The notes beneath the pieces were generated by a model. That model saw nothing but the letters and a program-made list of their open reading frames with translations. It did no database searches and was not told where the DNA came from. 64,000 nucleotides of DNA from Ancylobacter defluvii (GTDB lineage Bacteria > Pseudomonadota > Alphaproteobacteria > Rhizobiales > Xanthobacteraceae). The stretch is from contig NZ_JAHBGD010000005.1 in assembly GCF_018390605.1 (NCBI RefSeq), forward strand, positions 62,001 through 126,000, given 5' to 3'. The position numbers and the translations under genes are program-made. This document shows, piece by piece, positions 50,886 to 60,506 of the stretch (position 1 is the stretch's first letter; every line of letters begins with the position of its first letter).

Positions 50886-51823
50886 GTTTGCCTTCCATCC
50901 GGCGAGGCGATGGCGGCCAGCACGAGGGTTCCGCGTCGATCCGCTGCACGGTCATACACTGGCAGGCGGTGAGCGCCCGTGGTCACCATACGCTCCAGGG
51001 CAATGTCCAAAGTCACGTCGGCATCGATGGGCGTGCCGCCGATAGGCTCACTGAAATCGGCGCGTTCTCGGACACGGGTGACTTGCAGCAGGCGCAGGCC
51101 GCGTCGGGGGCCGCCGACAAAGGCTTCCACGAAGGCGTTGGCCGGCCGCGCGAGCAGATCGTGCGGCGAGCCGTGCTGGATCAACTTGCCGCCATCGAGC
51201 ACCGCAACCAGCGAGGCGAGGCGGATTGCCTCGTCGATATCATGGGTGACGATGACGATCGTTTTTCCTGTCCGTGCCTGAATGTCGAGGAGGGCTGCCT
51301 GCAGGCCATCGCGGGTTACGGGGTCGAGGGCCCCGAATGGTTCGTCCATAAGCAACAGATCGGGATCGGCGGCGAGCGCCCTGGCAACGCCGACGCGCTG
51401 CTGTTGGCCACCGGAGAGCTCGTGCGGACGGCGGTGGCGGTAGGAGGCGGGATCAAGTCCGACGAGATCGAGCAGTTCATCGATGCGACGGTCGATCCGG
51501 TCGCGCTTCCATCCGAGAAGATCCGGAACCGTGGCAATGTTGCGGGCGACGTTCCAGTGAGGGAATAGGCCGACCGACTGAATGACATAACCGATGCGTC
51601 GGCGCAGCGCGACCGGGGCAAGACTCGCCGCATCGGTGCCGTCGATCAGTACACGCCCCTCATCCGCTTCGATGAGGCGGTTGATGAGGCGCAGGGTGGT
51701 CGTTTTTCCGCCGCCGGATGCGCCGACCAACGCGCAAATGGTGCCGGTCGGCACGGTGAGCGAGAGTTGGTCGACCGAGACCGCATTGCCATATCGTTTG
51801 GTGAGGCGATCAAGCACGATCAT
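50882..51823 (-). CDS. yehX: osmolyte ABC ATP-binding protein, YehX-like
   Basis: A 313-residue ABC ATPase of the OpuCA/YehX class: Walker [10 protein letters not shown], signature [15 protein letters not shown], Walker [13 protein letters not shown], His loop VTHDID. Residues about 245-310 form a CBS-like regulatory tail ([20 protein letters not shown]), which in related importers senses ionic strength. It overlaps both flanking genes by 4 bp. Confidence 0.9.
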   Translation of the reverse strand: MIVLDRLTKRYGNAVSVDQLSLTVPTGTICALVGASGGGKTTTLRLINRLIEADEGRVLIDGTDAASLAPVALRRRIGYVIQSVGLFPHWNVARNIATVPDLLGWKRDRIDRRIDELLDLVGLDPASYRHRRPHELSGGQQQRVGVARALAADPDLLLMDEPFGALDPVTRDGLQAALLDIQARTGKTIVIVTHDIDEAIRLASLVAVLDGGKLIQHGSPHDLLARPANAFVEAFVGGPRRGLRLLQVTRVRERADFSEPIGGTPIDADVTLDIALERMVTTGAHRLPVYDRAADRRGTLVLAAIASPDGRQT

Positions 51824-53049
51824 GCGGACGCTCCTGTCGTCACGGCCGCAGCAAGGCTTCGCAAGAGGAGATCGGCGGCGAGCGCCAGAGCGATGGCCGA
51901 TAGCGCGCCGAGCAGAATGAGGTCGGTGGCCGTCTGCCCGAGCCCTTGGAAAATGAACGCACCGAGCCCGCCGGCACCGATGAGTGCGGCGACCACGGCG
52001 AGCCCGGTGAGTTGCACCACGACGAGACGCAGGGATGTGACGAGTATCGGCAAAGCGAGGGGGATGGATACGCGCCAGAGTATCTGGCGCTCGTCAAAGC
52101 CCATGCCGCGCGCAGCGTCCAGGACGCTCGGTGGCGTGGACGCCAGCCCGGTGAATACTCCGCGTGCTACCGGCAACAGGCCGTAAAGCGTCAGCGCGAT
52201 GATGGCGGGGGCGGCGCCAATCCCGCCTATGCCCAGCGTGCGTAGCAGGGGCAGCCAGGCCGACAGGGCACTGAGGGGGCCGATAAGCAGGCCGAAGATC
52301 GCAATGGACGGAACTGTCTGAATAAGATTCAGGATCGCGAACAGTGCCTTGCGCCACTTTGGGCGGCGAAACGCGACGTAGCCGAGCAGGCTGCCGATCG
52401 GCAACGCTCCCGCCAGCGCTCCGCCGACAAGCACGAGATGACGCAACAACTCCGAGCCGTAGGCTTCGCGGCGATTGGCGAACTCACGGGCAAGCGACAG
52501 GTCTGAGAGGGCGCCTGAAGCCGCGAGCAGGGCGATGGCTCCCCCTACTATCGCCACGACGACCATCTGCACGAACATATTTCGCGTGAGGCGGGCCATT
52601 GCATCGGCAAGTGCAAAGCCGGAACCGGCGGCAATGATCCAGAATGCCGGCCCCAACGACGTCCGGGCAATGGGTCCGCTTGCCTGAGCGACAAGGCTGG
52701 CGGCCTGTCCCGCAGCCGTGATCGTCGTAAGCAACGTCATCGCGGCAATGATGGCGGTGAACCGGTCACGCCATACGCCGAAGCGGAGCACTGCCGAAAC
52801 GCCGAGCCCGACGATCAGGGCAACGAGAAGGGCGGTGACGCCCGGATCCACCGCCGACCACAGGGCGACCGGCTTGCCGCTGAGAATGCGATTGGGCGCG
52901 ACGGACACGAAGCCGAGACTCATCGCCGCCGCGGCGATGCCGCCGACGATCAGCACCAGCAGCGGGTTGGAGCGGCCAGCACCGCTCCTAAGCTGTGGTG
53001 CAGCGGCCTGCGGTGGCGATATGACCGACAAGCCGCTTTCTGATGTCAC
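51820..53049 (-). CDS. yehY: osmolyte ABC permease, YehY-like
   Basis: A 409-residue permease, longer than usual because an extra N-terminal block of about five hydrophobic segments precedes the standard six-segment domain. This two-part design is that of YehY. The coupling loop is STPPSVLDAARGMGFDERQI. With the small permease it forms a heteromeric channel. Confidence 0.9.
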   Translation of the reverse strand: MTSESGLSVISPPQAAAPQLRSGAGRSNPLLVLIVGGIAAAAMSLGFVSVAPNRILSGKPVALWSAVDPGVTALLVALIVGLGVSAVLRFGVWRDRFTAIIAAMTLLTTITAAGQAASLVAQASGPIARTSLGPAFWIIAAGSGFALADAMARLTRNMFVQMVVVAIVGGAIALLAASGALSDLSLAREFANRREAYGSELLRHLVLVGGALAGALPIGSLLGYVAFRRPKWRKALFAILNLIQTVPSIAIFGLLIGPLSALSAWLPLLRTLGIGGIGAAPAIIALTLYGLLPVARGVFTGLASTPPSVLDAARGMGFDERQILWRVSIPLALPILVTSLRLVVVQLTGLAVVAALIGAGGLGAFIFQGLGQTATDLILLGALSAIALALAADLLLRSLAAAVTTGASA

Positions 53050-53969
53050 TTCAACAGGCCCTTTTCGGTGAGCCAGGACCTGGCGACTGATCGGGCATCC
53101 TGCCCTTCGATCTGTACTTTTGCATTCAGAGCCTGCAGCGTCTCGAGCGACAAGGCCCCAAAGGCCGGCGCCAAGATCGACGCGATCTCGGGATGCGCCT
53201 CCAGTACGGCGGCGCGCACAACGGGCGCGGGTTCATAGACCGCCTGAACGCCCTTGGTGTCCGTAAGTACCTTCAGGTCGAGCGCCGCTATGCCACCGTC
53301 TGTGCCGTACACCATAGCGGCGTTGACGCCCGATGTGCCTTCCGCCGCGGCCTTGATGGTGGCGGAGGTGTCGCCGCCGGAGAGCACCAGAAGCTGGTCC
53401 TGGCCGAGCTTGAATCCGTAGGCGCTCTGGAAGGCCGGCAACGCTGCCGCGCTCTCGACGAATTCAGCCGAGCCCGCCAGCTTCACCTTGCCCCCACCTG
53501 CAACCCATTTGCCGAAATCGTCCAGCGTCGCAAGGTTGTTGGCTTTGGCGACGTCGCCCCGAACCGCAATGGCCCAGGTGTTGTTGGCCGGAGCGGGTTG
53601 CAGCCAGACGACCTTGTTCGCGGCATCGAGCGCCTTTGCCTTCGCATAGGCGGTATCGGCCTTCTTCCAAGCGGGATCGGAGTCGACGTTGAAGAAAAAG
53701 CCCGCGTTTCCAGTATATTCTGGGTAGATGTCGATCTCGCCTTCGAGAAGCGCGGTGCGTACGATCTTGGTCGGCCCGAGCGAGATGCGTTCCTTTACAT
53801 CGATGCCCTTTTGTTCCAGCAGCAGCGCGATGACATTGCCGAGGATGGCGCCCTCGGTATCGATCTTCGAGCCCACGGTGACGCTGTCGGCGGCGTTGGC
53901 CATCTCGACGGCGAACAACCCGATGCCAGTGGCGAGCGCGGCCACCGCGAGAATGCGCCTGAAAGTCAT
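53046..53969 (-). CDS. yehZ: osmolyte substrate-binding protein, YehZ/OsmF-like
   Basis: A 307-residue periplasmic binding protein of the OpuAC/OsmF family with a clear signal peptide (cleavage near EMANAADS). Mature blocks VTVGSKIDTEGAILGNVIAL and EGEIDIYPEYTGNAG are typical. Members bind glycine betaine, choline or related quaternary amines, usually with low affinity in YehZ. It is the first gene of the operon and overlaps yehY by 4 bp. Confidence 0.9.
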   Translation of the reverse strand: MTFRRILAVAALATGIGLFAVEMANAADSVTVGSKIDTEGAILGNVIALLLEQKGIDVKERISLGPTKIVRTALLEGEIDIYPEYTGNAGFFFNVDSDPAWKKADTAYAKAKALDAANKVVWLQPAPANNTWAIAVRGDVAKANNLATLDDFGKWVAGGGKVKLAGSAEFVESAAALPAFQSAYGFKLGQDQLLVLSGGDTSATIKAAAEGTSGVNAAMVYGTDGGIAALDLKVLTDTKGVQAVYEPAPVVRAAVLEAHPEIASILAPAFGALSLETLQALNAKVQIEGQDARSVARSWLTEKGLLK

Positions 53970-54356
53970 TGCAATGCTCCCTTACAAGCGCGGACCGATA
54001 GGTCTGCGCCCTGAAGACATATCACCACTAATTTTATAGACAATTGCCATTTCGGGTTCAGCCCACCGCTGGCATGCATGTGGAAAGTCCAGATGGCCGG
54101 GGACGCCATCATGGTCGAACTCGGACCAAGTGCCTGATCCGTACGGCCTGCCGAACCTCGACATGCCGCTTGGTAACAGCGTGTCCATAAGAGCAGGAGA
54201 ATAACCCCGGAGAGCCAGATTACTATCGCAAAGGTCGCGGCCGGCAGATCTCGCTCCGACCGCGTGACCCCTTTGTGGCAACGCTGCGCGACGAAACTCC
54301 GCGCGCTATCCGTCATGGAAACCGGCTATGCTTTCCTGGTAAAGTGACATGCGCGC
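53970..54356. other. divergent intergenic region
   Basis: This region separates the leftward osmolyte operon from the rightward FUSC operon and must hold both promoters. An AT-rich patch near 54025-54050 is the likeliest promoter site for yehZ. I found no strong palindrome, RNA gene or gene. Confidence 0.4.
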
Positions 54357-56510
54357 ATGCGGGGAAAGATGAGCGTTGCCGAGATGACAGCCGCCCGGTG
54401 GCGTCTCGCATTCCCCATCGATCTTGGCTGGCGCAACGTCGTCTTTGCCGTTCGGACCGCGGTGGCTGCCGTCGTCGCCCTCGCCATTGCCTATTGGCTG
54501 GAATTGCAGGACCCGCAATGGGCGGTGCTGACGGTCTATCTCCTGGCACAGCCGACGGCGGGAGCCGCATTGGCGAAGGGGGCCTACCGCGTCATCGGTA
54601 CGCTGCTTGGGGCGACCGTCGGCCTCGTCATTCTCGCCCTCTATTCGCAGGCGCCTGTGCCGCTCGTCGGGGCGATCGCCCTTTGGCTGGCACTGTGCTT
54701 CTTTATCGGTGCGCAGATGCGCAACTATACAGCCTATGGCTTCTTGCTGGCCGGCTACACCGCGCTGCTGGTCGGGCTGCAGGGGGCGTCCGATCCAACG
54801 CATGCATGGCATCTCGCCTTCGACCGTACGGCCGAGATCATCATCGGCATCGCCTGCATCACGGCGGTCAGCGTGCTTGTCTTCCCGCGCTATGCCGGCG
54901 TCATGCTGCGCGAGCAGCTCGCCGAACTGTTCGGCCAGCTTAGCCACTATGGCGCCATCGCGTTGCGACCAGCGACGCCTTTTGCAACTTTTGCGGCGCT
55001 CCGTCGGGTGATGATCGAGGCGGTGGTCAAGTTCGACGCCTTGCGCTCCTATGCGGTGTTCGAAGCGCCGGACATGCGCGCCGATGATGCCGCGCTGAAG
55101 CGCATGGTGCGGGAGTTCCTGCGGGTGCTCGCTATCGCACGCGGTCTTTATGTGCGTGTCGAGGATTTTCAGTCGGAAGATGCCGAGCCGATCATCGAGC
55201 GGCTGCGGCCGAGCATGGCAGCGACGGCTGCCTTGCTCGATCGCATCGCTGCCGACGTCCATGCCTTTGAGGATCCACGGCGGATCCGCCGGGAGCTGCT
55301 TGCCGCCAGGGGTGCACTGAAATCGGCCACCCGCGATCTGGAGGCAATGGCCGGCCGGGTGCCATTCGAGCCGCTGGCGGAAGGGGTGCTTATCCTGCGC
55401 CGGGCGGGAGACTTGCTGCACGGACTATCCATGGTGATGGTGAGCGAGGCGGCCAGCCTGCGCCGGAACCAGCGTGTCGCCGTTCGCCCGGAAAAGCAGG
55501 CGCCGGTGGTTCCCGCCGCCTCGAACATGGAGGCGCTGCTGCTTGCGGTTCGCTCCGCACTGGCACTGGTTTTGATGAGCGTTCTGTGGGCCGCGACAGA
55601 GTGGACCGATGGCTTCAACGCCGTTTCCGGCCTTGCCATCATTCTGTTCTTCGCCGTCAACCAGGACCAGCCGGGCAAGCTGGGCTTCGCATTCCTGCTG
55701 TGGTCGGCGATCGGGATCGTTGCCGCCTATGCGGCGATGATCTTCGTCTTGCCGTGGATCGAGGGCTATGAAGCACTGGCGCTGTTCCTCATCGTGGCCT
55801 TGCTGCCGGCCGGGTTGATGGCGGGAACGCCGCAATATGCCTGGCCCGGCATCGCCTTCGGCGGATTCTTCGTCTCGGAGATCGGCACGAGCAATGTGCT
55901 TCAGCCCGATGAACTTTCCTTCGTCAATGCTGCCTTCAGCCTGTTGTTCGGTATGGGAATCTGCCTCGTTCTGCTCAACCTGTTTCCGATCAACTCGCTC
56001 GCCACCCGCGGGCGCGTGTGGGCCCGCACAATGGCGATCCTTCTTCCGGCGGCGGCGCGCGGCCAGCGTCACGAACGGGCGATCGTCGGGGAAATCGTAG
56101 CAATGCTCGCCGGCTTGCTGCCGCGCCTGTCGTTAGACCGGCAGGGCGAGGAGGACTTTCTGCGCGGAACGTTGGGCGCGGCCTCGACCAGCTTGGAGCT
56201 GGGCCGGCTCAACCGACTGCGGCGCGATGCCGACCTGTCCAGCGAAGCATCCGCACTTATCGCCCGCTTTCTTGACCAGTTCGCCGCCGAACTGGAGAGC
56301 CTTCCCGAGGCCGGTGACACCATCGGTGCCAGGGTGGCCGCCGCGCAAGCCACCGTGCGCGCCGCTCTCGAGGCGCTCGCTGCCTTGCAGCTTGAACCTG
56401 GAGCGTTGGCTGCGGCGCTGAATGTCCGTGCCGGTGCTTCCCTGCGTTTTATCGCCGACCGCTTCGACATCGATCGGGCATTCCTTGTCCGCTCCTTCGG
56501 CGAGGCCTGA
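54357..56510 (+). CDS. FUSC-family exporter, AaeB-like
   Basis: A 717-residue inner-membrane protein of the fusaric acid resistance family. Two clusters of about six hydrophobic segments (roughly 25-165 and 395-530) each precede a soluble helical region. With the downstream adaptor it should export aromatic carboxylic acids or other toxic aromatics. The start is uncertain: ATG 54357 has no clear ribosome-binding site, while ATG 54369 follows GGGGAAAG very closely. Confidence 0.9.
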   Translation: MRGKMSVAEMTAARWRLAFPIDLGWRNVVFAVRTAVAAVVALAIAYWLELQDPQWAVLTVYLLAQPTAGAALAKGAYRVIGTLLGATVGLVILALYSQAPVPLVGAIALWLALCFFIGAQMRNYTAYGFLLAGYTALLVGLQGASDPTHAWHLAFDRTAEIIIGIACITAVSVLVFPRYAGVMLREQLAELFGQLSHYGAIALRPATPFATFAALRRVMIEAVVKFDALRSYAVFEAPDMRADDAALKRMVREFLRVLAIARGLYVRVEDFQSEDAEPIIERLRPSMAATAALLDRIAADVHAFEDPRRIRRELLAARGALKSATRDLEAMAGRVPFEPLAEGVLILRRAGDLLHGLSMVMVSEAASLRRNQRVAVRPEKQAPVVPAASNMEALLLAVRSALALVLMSVLWAATEWTDGFNAVSGLAIILFFAVNQDQPGKLGFAFLLWSAIGIVAAYAAMIFVLPWIEGYEALALFLIVALLPAGLMAGTPQYAWPGIAFGGFFVSEIGTSNVLQPDELSFVNAAFSLLFGMGICLVLLNLFPINSLATRGRVWARTMAILLPAAARGQRHERAIVGEIVAMLAGLLPRLSLDRQGEEDFLRGTLGAASTSLELGRLNRLRRDADLSSEASALIARFLDQFAAELESLPEAGDTIGARVAAAQATVRAALEALAALQLEPGALAAALNVRAGASLRFIADRFDIDRAFLVRSFGEA

Positions 56511-56511
56511 G

Positions 56512-56757
56512 ATGCAGACGACGAGCAGTCTCTCTTTGTACACTCCCGAACTCTTCGGATTTTATCTGCCGCCGGTGCTCATGTGGGCGCTGATCGCCCT
56601 GGCGCCGTTTCTGATAATCCGATGGCTGCTGGCACGGATAGGGTTTTACCGCTTGGTGTGGCATAGGCCGCTGTTCGAAGCGGCGCTCTATGTGATCCTG
56701 TTCGGTGCCGTCATACTCGGTCTGCCGGTGGTGTTTGGAGGCGCAGGATGGCTTTGA
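56512..56757 (+). CDS. DUF1656 small membrane protein
   Basis: An 81-residue protein with two hydrophobic segments and the family start PELFGFYLPPVL. DUF1656 (YdhI/AaeX-like) proteins are nearly always encoded between FUSC and HlyD components and are thought to be a small subunit of the pump. The ATG lies one base after the FUSC stop codon, and its 3' end overlaps the HlyD gene by 10 bp. Confidence 0.9.
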   Translation: MQTTSSLSLYTPELFGFYLPPVLMWALIALAPFLIIRWLLARIGFYRLVWHRPLFEAALYVILFGAVILGLPVVFGGAGWL

Positions 56758-57623
56758 TGCGGAGCGCGTTGCGCATCGGCGTCACCTTGATCGCGGTGAG
56801 TGCGGCTGTGTTCGTCGGCTGGCGGCTCTGGCAATTCTATACGCTGGCGCCATGGACGCGCGATGCCCGCATCCTCGCCAATGTGGTCGAGATCGCTCCT
56901 GATGTCTCCGGCCTCATTAGCGGGGTGAATGTCGTCGACAATCAGCAGGTCCGGCGCGGCGACGTGCTGTTCGTCATCGACCAGGATCGGTTCAAGGTGG
57001 CGGTGCAGCAGGCGCAGGCCGAAGTCGCGATGAAGACGCAGGCTCTTCGTCTCGCCCGGGACACGGCAACGCGCAACACCAGCTTGGAGCGAGAGGACAG
57101 CGCGGCGATTTCATCTCAGGCGGCCGAGGATACCACCGTCTCGGCAGCGGAAGCCGCGGCCGAATTGCAGGCGGCCGACGCGGCGCTCGCGACCGCGCAG
57201 ATCAATCTCGAGCGCAGCACGGTGCGCGCGCCTGTCGATGGCTACATTACCAATTCCAATGTGAATGTCGGCGATTACGCCACGGTCGGGCAGGGGGTGT
57301 TGGCGCTTGTCGACAGCGGCTCATTCTATGTCTACGCCTACTTCATGGAGACCAAGCTGCCAGCGGTCCAGGACGGAGCCCGGGCGCGCGTGGAGCTCAT
57401 GGCCGGGGGCGTGAGTATCGAGGGGGTGGTGGGGGGGATCAGCCGCGCGATCGCCAATACCGGCGAAGGCAGCGGTCTTCTGGCGCAGGTGAACCCGAAT
57501 TTCGACTGGATTCGCCTCGCCCAGCGCATTCCAGTTCGCATCAGGCTCGGAGAGCTGCCGGCGGGTGTCCGGCTCGCCGCAGGGATGTCGGCCACCGTTG
57601 TTGTCCTCCCGCAGAAGCCGTAG
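56748..57623 (+). CDS. HlyD-family membrane fusion protein, AaeA-like
   Basis: A 291-residue periplasmic adaptor with one N-terminal membrane segment (about 6-28), two lipoyl halves (VSGLISGVNVVDNQQVRRGD and RAPVDGYITNSNVNVGDYAT) around a short coiled coil, and a C-terminal beta-barrel. Length and layout match AaeA/YdhJ. It links the FUSC permease to an outer-membrane channel encoded elsewhere. Confidence 0.92.
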   Translation: MALMRSALRIGVTLIAVSAAVFVGWRLWQFYTLAPWTRDARILANVVEIAPDVSGLISGVNVVDNQQVRRGDVLFVIDQDRFKVAVQQAQAEVAMKTQALRLARDTATRNTSLEREDSAAISSQAAEDTTVSAAEAAAELQAADAALATAQINLERSTVRAPVDGYITNSNVNVGDYATVGQGVLALVDSGSFYVYAYFMETKLPAVQDGARARVELMAGGVSIEGVVGGISRAIANTGEGSGLLAQVNPNFDWIRLAQRIPVRIRLGELPAGVRLAAGMSATVVVLPQKP

Positions 57624-57725
57624 TTCTGCCGTGGTGGGCTTAAAGAGCGAGAGGCAGCCGATCGCTTGCCCCGTTTGGAACGGAATAAGCTAGGCGGGGA
57701 GGTGAGCCTGCCCCGGGCAATTTAG

Positions 57726-58520
57726 CTATCGTCGAGCGAGACAGACCGGCGTGTGATCGACAGGGTCCTCGATGATGGTCGCCTCGACGGCAAAAACCGC
57801 AGCGATCAGATCGGCGCGCATGACCTGAACCGGCGGGCCCGACGCGACGAGTTGTCCGTCCTTCAGCAATAGCATCTGGTCGGCGAAGCGCGCCGCCTGG
57901 GTCACGTCATGCAGCACGGCGACCACTGTCGTTCCCTGCTCGTGAACGAGGCGTTTCAGCAACGCCATGACATTGAGCTGATGAGAGATGTCGAGATAGG
58001 TCGTCGGCTCGTCGAGCAGCAGGATGTCGGAAGATTGCGCGAGCGTCATGGCGGTCCATGCGCGCTGGCGCTGTCCGCCGGACAGGTTGCAGAGTGGTGT
58101 GTCGGCCAGTTCCAGCGTTTCGGTCAGCTCAAGGGCTCGTCGGCACGCGGCATCATCGGCGAGCGACCAGCGGGTGAACAGGCCTCGATGCGGGTAGCGG
58201 CCTTGTGCGACAAGGTCCCGCACCGTGATGTCTTCGGGAGCACGCGGCGATTGCGGCATCAGGCTGAGGCGCCGGGCGATCTGCCCGCGGGACATCGAGG
58301 CCATGGGCAGGCCGTCGATCAGTACCGCGCCGCTGGCGGGCGTGATGAGGCCGGCGAGCGCTCGCAGCAGCGTCGACTTGCCGCTGCCATTGGGGCCGAG
58401 CAAGGCGGTGAACTGGCCGGTCGGCACCGAGAAGGAGAGGTTGCGGATGATGTCGCGGCCGGAATAGCCGATCGAGATCGAGCGGGCTTCCAGGCGGGAT
58501 TCTGGGGCGCGTTCAATCAT
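57726..58520 (-). CDS. fhuC: Fe-siderophore ABC ATP-binding protein
   Basis: A 264-residue ATPase of the FecE/FhuC class: Walker A GPNGSGKST, signature NLSGGQRQRAWTAMTLAQ, Walker B ILLLDEPTTYLD, His loop VLHDVT. It is the last gene of the siderophore-uptake operon and overlaps the second permease gene by 8 bp. The symbol is by class; the siderophore is unknown. Confidence 0.9.
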   Translation of the reverse strand: MIERAPESRLEARSISIGYSGRDIIRNLSFSVPTGQFTALLGPNGSGKSTLLRALAGLITPASGAVLIDGLPMASMSRGQIARRLSLMPQSPRAPEDITVRDLVAQGRYPHRGLFTRWSLADDAACRRALELTETLELADTPLCNLSGGQRQRAWTAMTLAQSSDILLLDEPTTYLDISHQLNVMALLKRLVHEQGTTVVAVLHDVTQAARFADQMLLLKDGQLVASGPPVQVMRADLIAAVFAVEATIIEDPVDHTPVCLARR

Positions 58521-59469
58521 CGCGTTGTTTCCACAAGAGAATTCCTATGAACGGCACGCCGATGAGCGGCGTCAGCACCCCTGCGGGAAGGTTGAGCAGG
58601 CGCCCTCCCAGATCCGCCGCCAGAAGCAGGATAGCGCCCCATGTCGCGGCCAGGGGCAGGCGGTAGGCGTGCCGGGTATCGCCGCATATGCGGGCAAGAT
58701 GCGGGGCGAGGAGGCCGATGAAGGCCAGCGGACCGGCCGCGGCGACGGCGGCACCGGCGAGGATCGTACAGAGGAGTATTAAAATACCTCGCATCAGGTG
58801 CAGGCGCAGGCCGAGGCTCTGGATGCAGTCATCGTCGAAGCCGAGGATATCGAGCTCGCGTGCCAGCAGCCTTGTGGCGACCAGCGCGGGCATCGACCAG
58901 GCGAGTAGCCAGGAAAATCGTGTCCAATCAGCACCATAGAGGCTTCCCGCCATCCAGCCGACGGCGCGCTGGACATCGCGCACATCGCCGAAGGCGGTGA
59001 GGAAGGAGATAGCGGCACCGGTCAGCGCGCCGATGCCGATGCCGACGAGAATCAGCCGGATGGCGGAGGTTCCCTGCCGCCAGGCGAGGCCATAAATGGC
59101 GGCGGCGGCGAGGGTGGCGCCGGCGAAACCGGCCAATGGCATCAGGTGTCCGGTCGGACCGGTGAGGTGTACGATGAGGATGGTCACCCCCAGACCGGCA
59201 CCGCCATTGATGCCGAGCAGGCCGGGCTCGGCGAGCGGGTTGCGCATCACCGCCTGGGTGATCGTCCCGGCGACGGCGAGGCAGGCGCCGACCAGGATCG
59301 CCACCGCCACGCGCGGGCCGCGCAGGGTGCCGACCACGACGCCGGCCACCGGATCGCCCCGGAGCGCGGCGAGGATGTCCGCCGGCGCGAGCCCGGCGTC
59401 GCCCCAGGCGAGGGTCAGCAGCGCCATCGCCAAAGCGAGCGAGACGGGGAGGGCGATGCCGGCCCTCAT
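58513..59469 (-). CDS. Fe-siderophore ABC permease, second subunit
   Basis: A 318-residue FecCD-family permease with eight to ten hydrophobic segments. Blocks LRGPRVAVAILVGACLAVAG, NPLAEPGLLGINGGAGLGV and FIGLLAPHLARIC are diagnostic. In FhuB the two halves are fused; here they are separate genes overlapping by 4 bp. The start is ATG 59469, though ATG 59481 is possible. Confidence 0.9.
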   Translation of the reverse strand: MRAGIALPVSLALAMALLTLAWGDAGLAPADILAALRGDPVAGVVVGTLRGPRVAVAILVGACLAVAGTITQAVMRNPLAEPGLLGINGGAGLGVTILIVHLTGPTGHLMPLAGFAGATLAAAAIYGLAWRQGTSAIRLILVGIGIGALTGAAISFLTAFGDVRDVQRAVGWMAGSLYGADWTRFSWLLAWSMPALVATRLLARELDILGFDDDCIQSLGLRLHLMRGILILLCTILAGAAVAAAGPLAFIGLLAPHLARICGDTRHAYRLPLAATWGAILLLAADLGGRLLNLPAGVLTPLIGVPFIGILLWKQRDD

Positions 59470-60506
59470 CGCAGGTCCCATGCCCGCCGGCGGGCGAGCG
59501 CGATGAAGACCGGGGCGCCGATCGCCGCCATGGTGATGCCGACCGGCAGGTCGATGCCGGCGAGGCCGCGAAGCGCGGCATCGGCTCCCACCACCAGCAG
59601 GGCGCCGAGCGGGGCGCTGAAGGCGATGATCCAGCGATAATCCGGGCCGACCAGCAGGCGCGCCATATGCGGCACAACCAGCCCGACGAAGCCGACCGGC
59701 CCGGCAAGGGCCACCGCCGAGCCGGCGAGCAGCACCACCAGCACCGCGCAGGCGAGCCGCCAGCCGGCAAGGTTTTGACCGACCGAGCGGGAAAGCTCGC
59801 TGCCGAGGCTCAGCGTCATGATCGGCCGCGCCGCCAGCAGGGCGCCGGCGAGGCCGGCAAGCCCATAGGGTGCGACTGCCGCCACGACCGAGAGCGGACG
59901 CCCGGCGAGGCTGCCGACCGACCACAGCCGCACGCTGTCGAGGGTGCCCTGATCGCGCAACAGGATGGCGGTGGTCAGCGACGCGAGAAAGGCGGTGAGC
60001 ACCGCGCCGGCAAGCGCCAGCTTCAGCGGGGTCGCCCCGCCGCGGCCGGCCGAGCCGACGGCATAGACGCAGATGGCGGCGCCTGCCGCGCCGGCGAAGG
60101 CGAACCAGATCAAGGTTGCGGTGGCGTCCACGCCCGCCAGGGCGATGGCGAGCACCACCGCGAAGGCGGCTCCGGCATTGATGCCGAGCAGGCCGGGCGA
60201 GGCGAGCGGATTGCCGGTGACCGCCTGCATGATGGCGCCGGCGACCGCCAGCTGGGCCCCGACCACCAGTCCCGCCAGCACGCGCGGCAGCCGCACGTCG
60301 AGCACCACGATATGCGCCCGCGAGCCGTCGAAGCCGGTGAGCGCGGCCAGTATGGTGTCGAGCGCGATCGGCGAGGCACCGACCGTCATCGCCCAGACCG
60401 CCATGAGCGGCACGGCGGCGAGGGCGATCACCAAGGCGGGACCGCACATGCCGTTGCGGGAGCGGGATCGCCCGCCCGGCGCAATGTCCGAAGCCGGCCG
60501 CCTCAT
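59466..60506 (-). CDS. Fe-siderophore ABC permease, first subunit
   Basis: A 346-residue FecCD-family permease similar to its neighbour (LRLPRVLAGLVVGAQL-like segment, NPLASPGLLGINAGAAFAVV, GFVGLVVPHMARLLVG). The start MRRPASD at 60506 overlaps the binding-protein stop by 4 bp and leaves about 25 residues before the first membrane segment. Confidence 0.9.
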   Translation of the reverse strand: MRRPASDIAPGGRSRSRNGMCGPALVIALAAVPLMAVWAMTVGASPIALDTILAALTGFDGSRAHIVVLDVRLPRVLAGLVVGAQLAVAGAIMQAVTGNPLASPGLLGINAGAAFAVVLAIALAGVDATATLIWFAFAGAAGAAICVYAVGSAGRGGATPLKLALAGAVLTAFLASLTTAILLRDQGTLDSVRLWSVGSLAGRPLSVVAAVAPYGLAGLAGALLAARPIMTLSLGSELSRSVGQNLAGWRLACAVLVVLLAGSAVALAGPVGFVGLVVPHMARLLVGPDYRWIIAFSAPLGALLVVGADAALRGLAGIDLPVGITMAAIGAPVFIALARRRAWDLR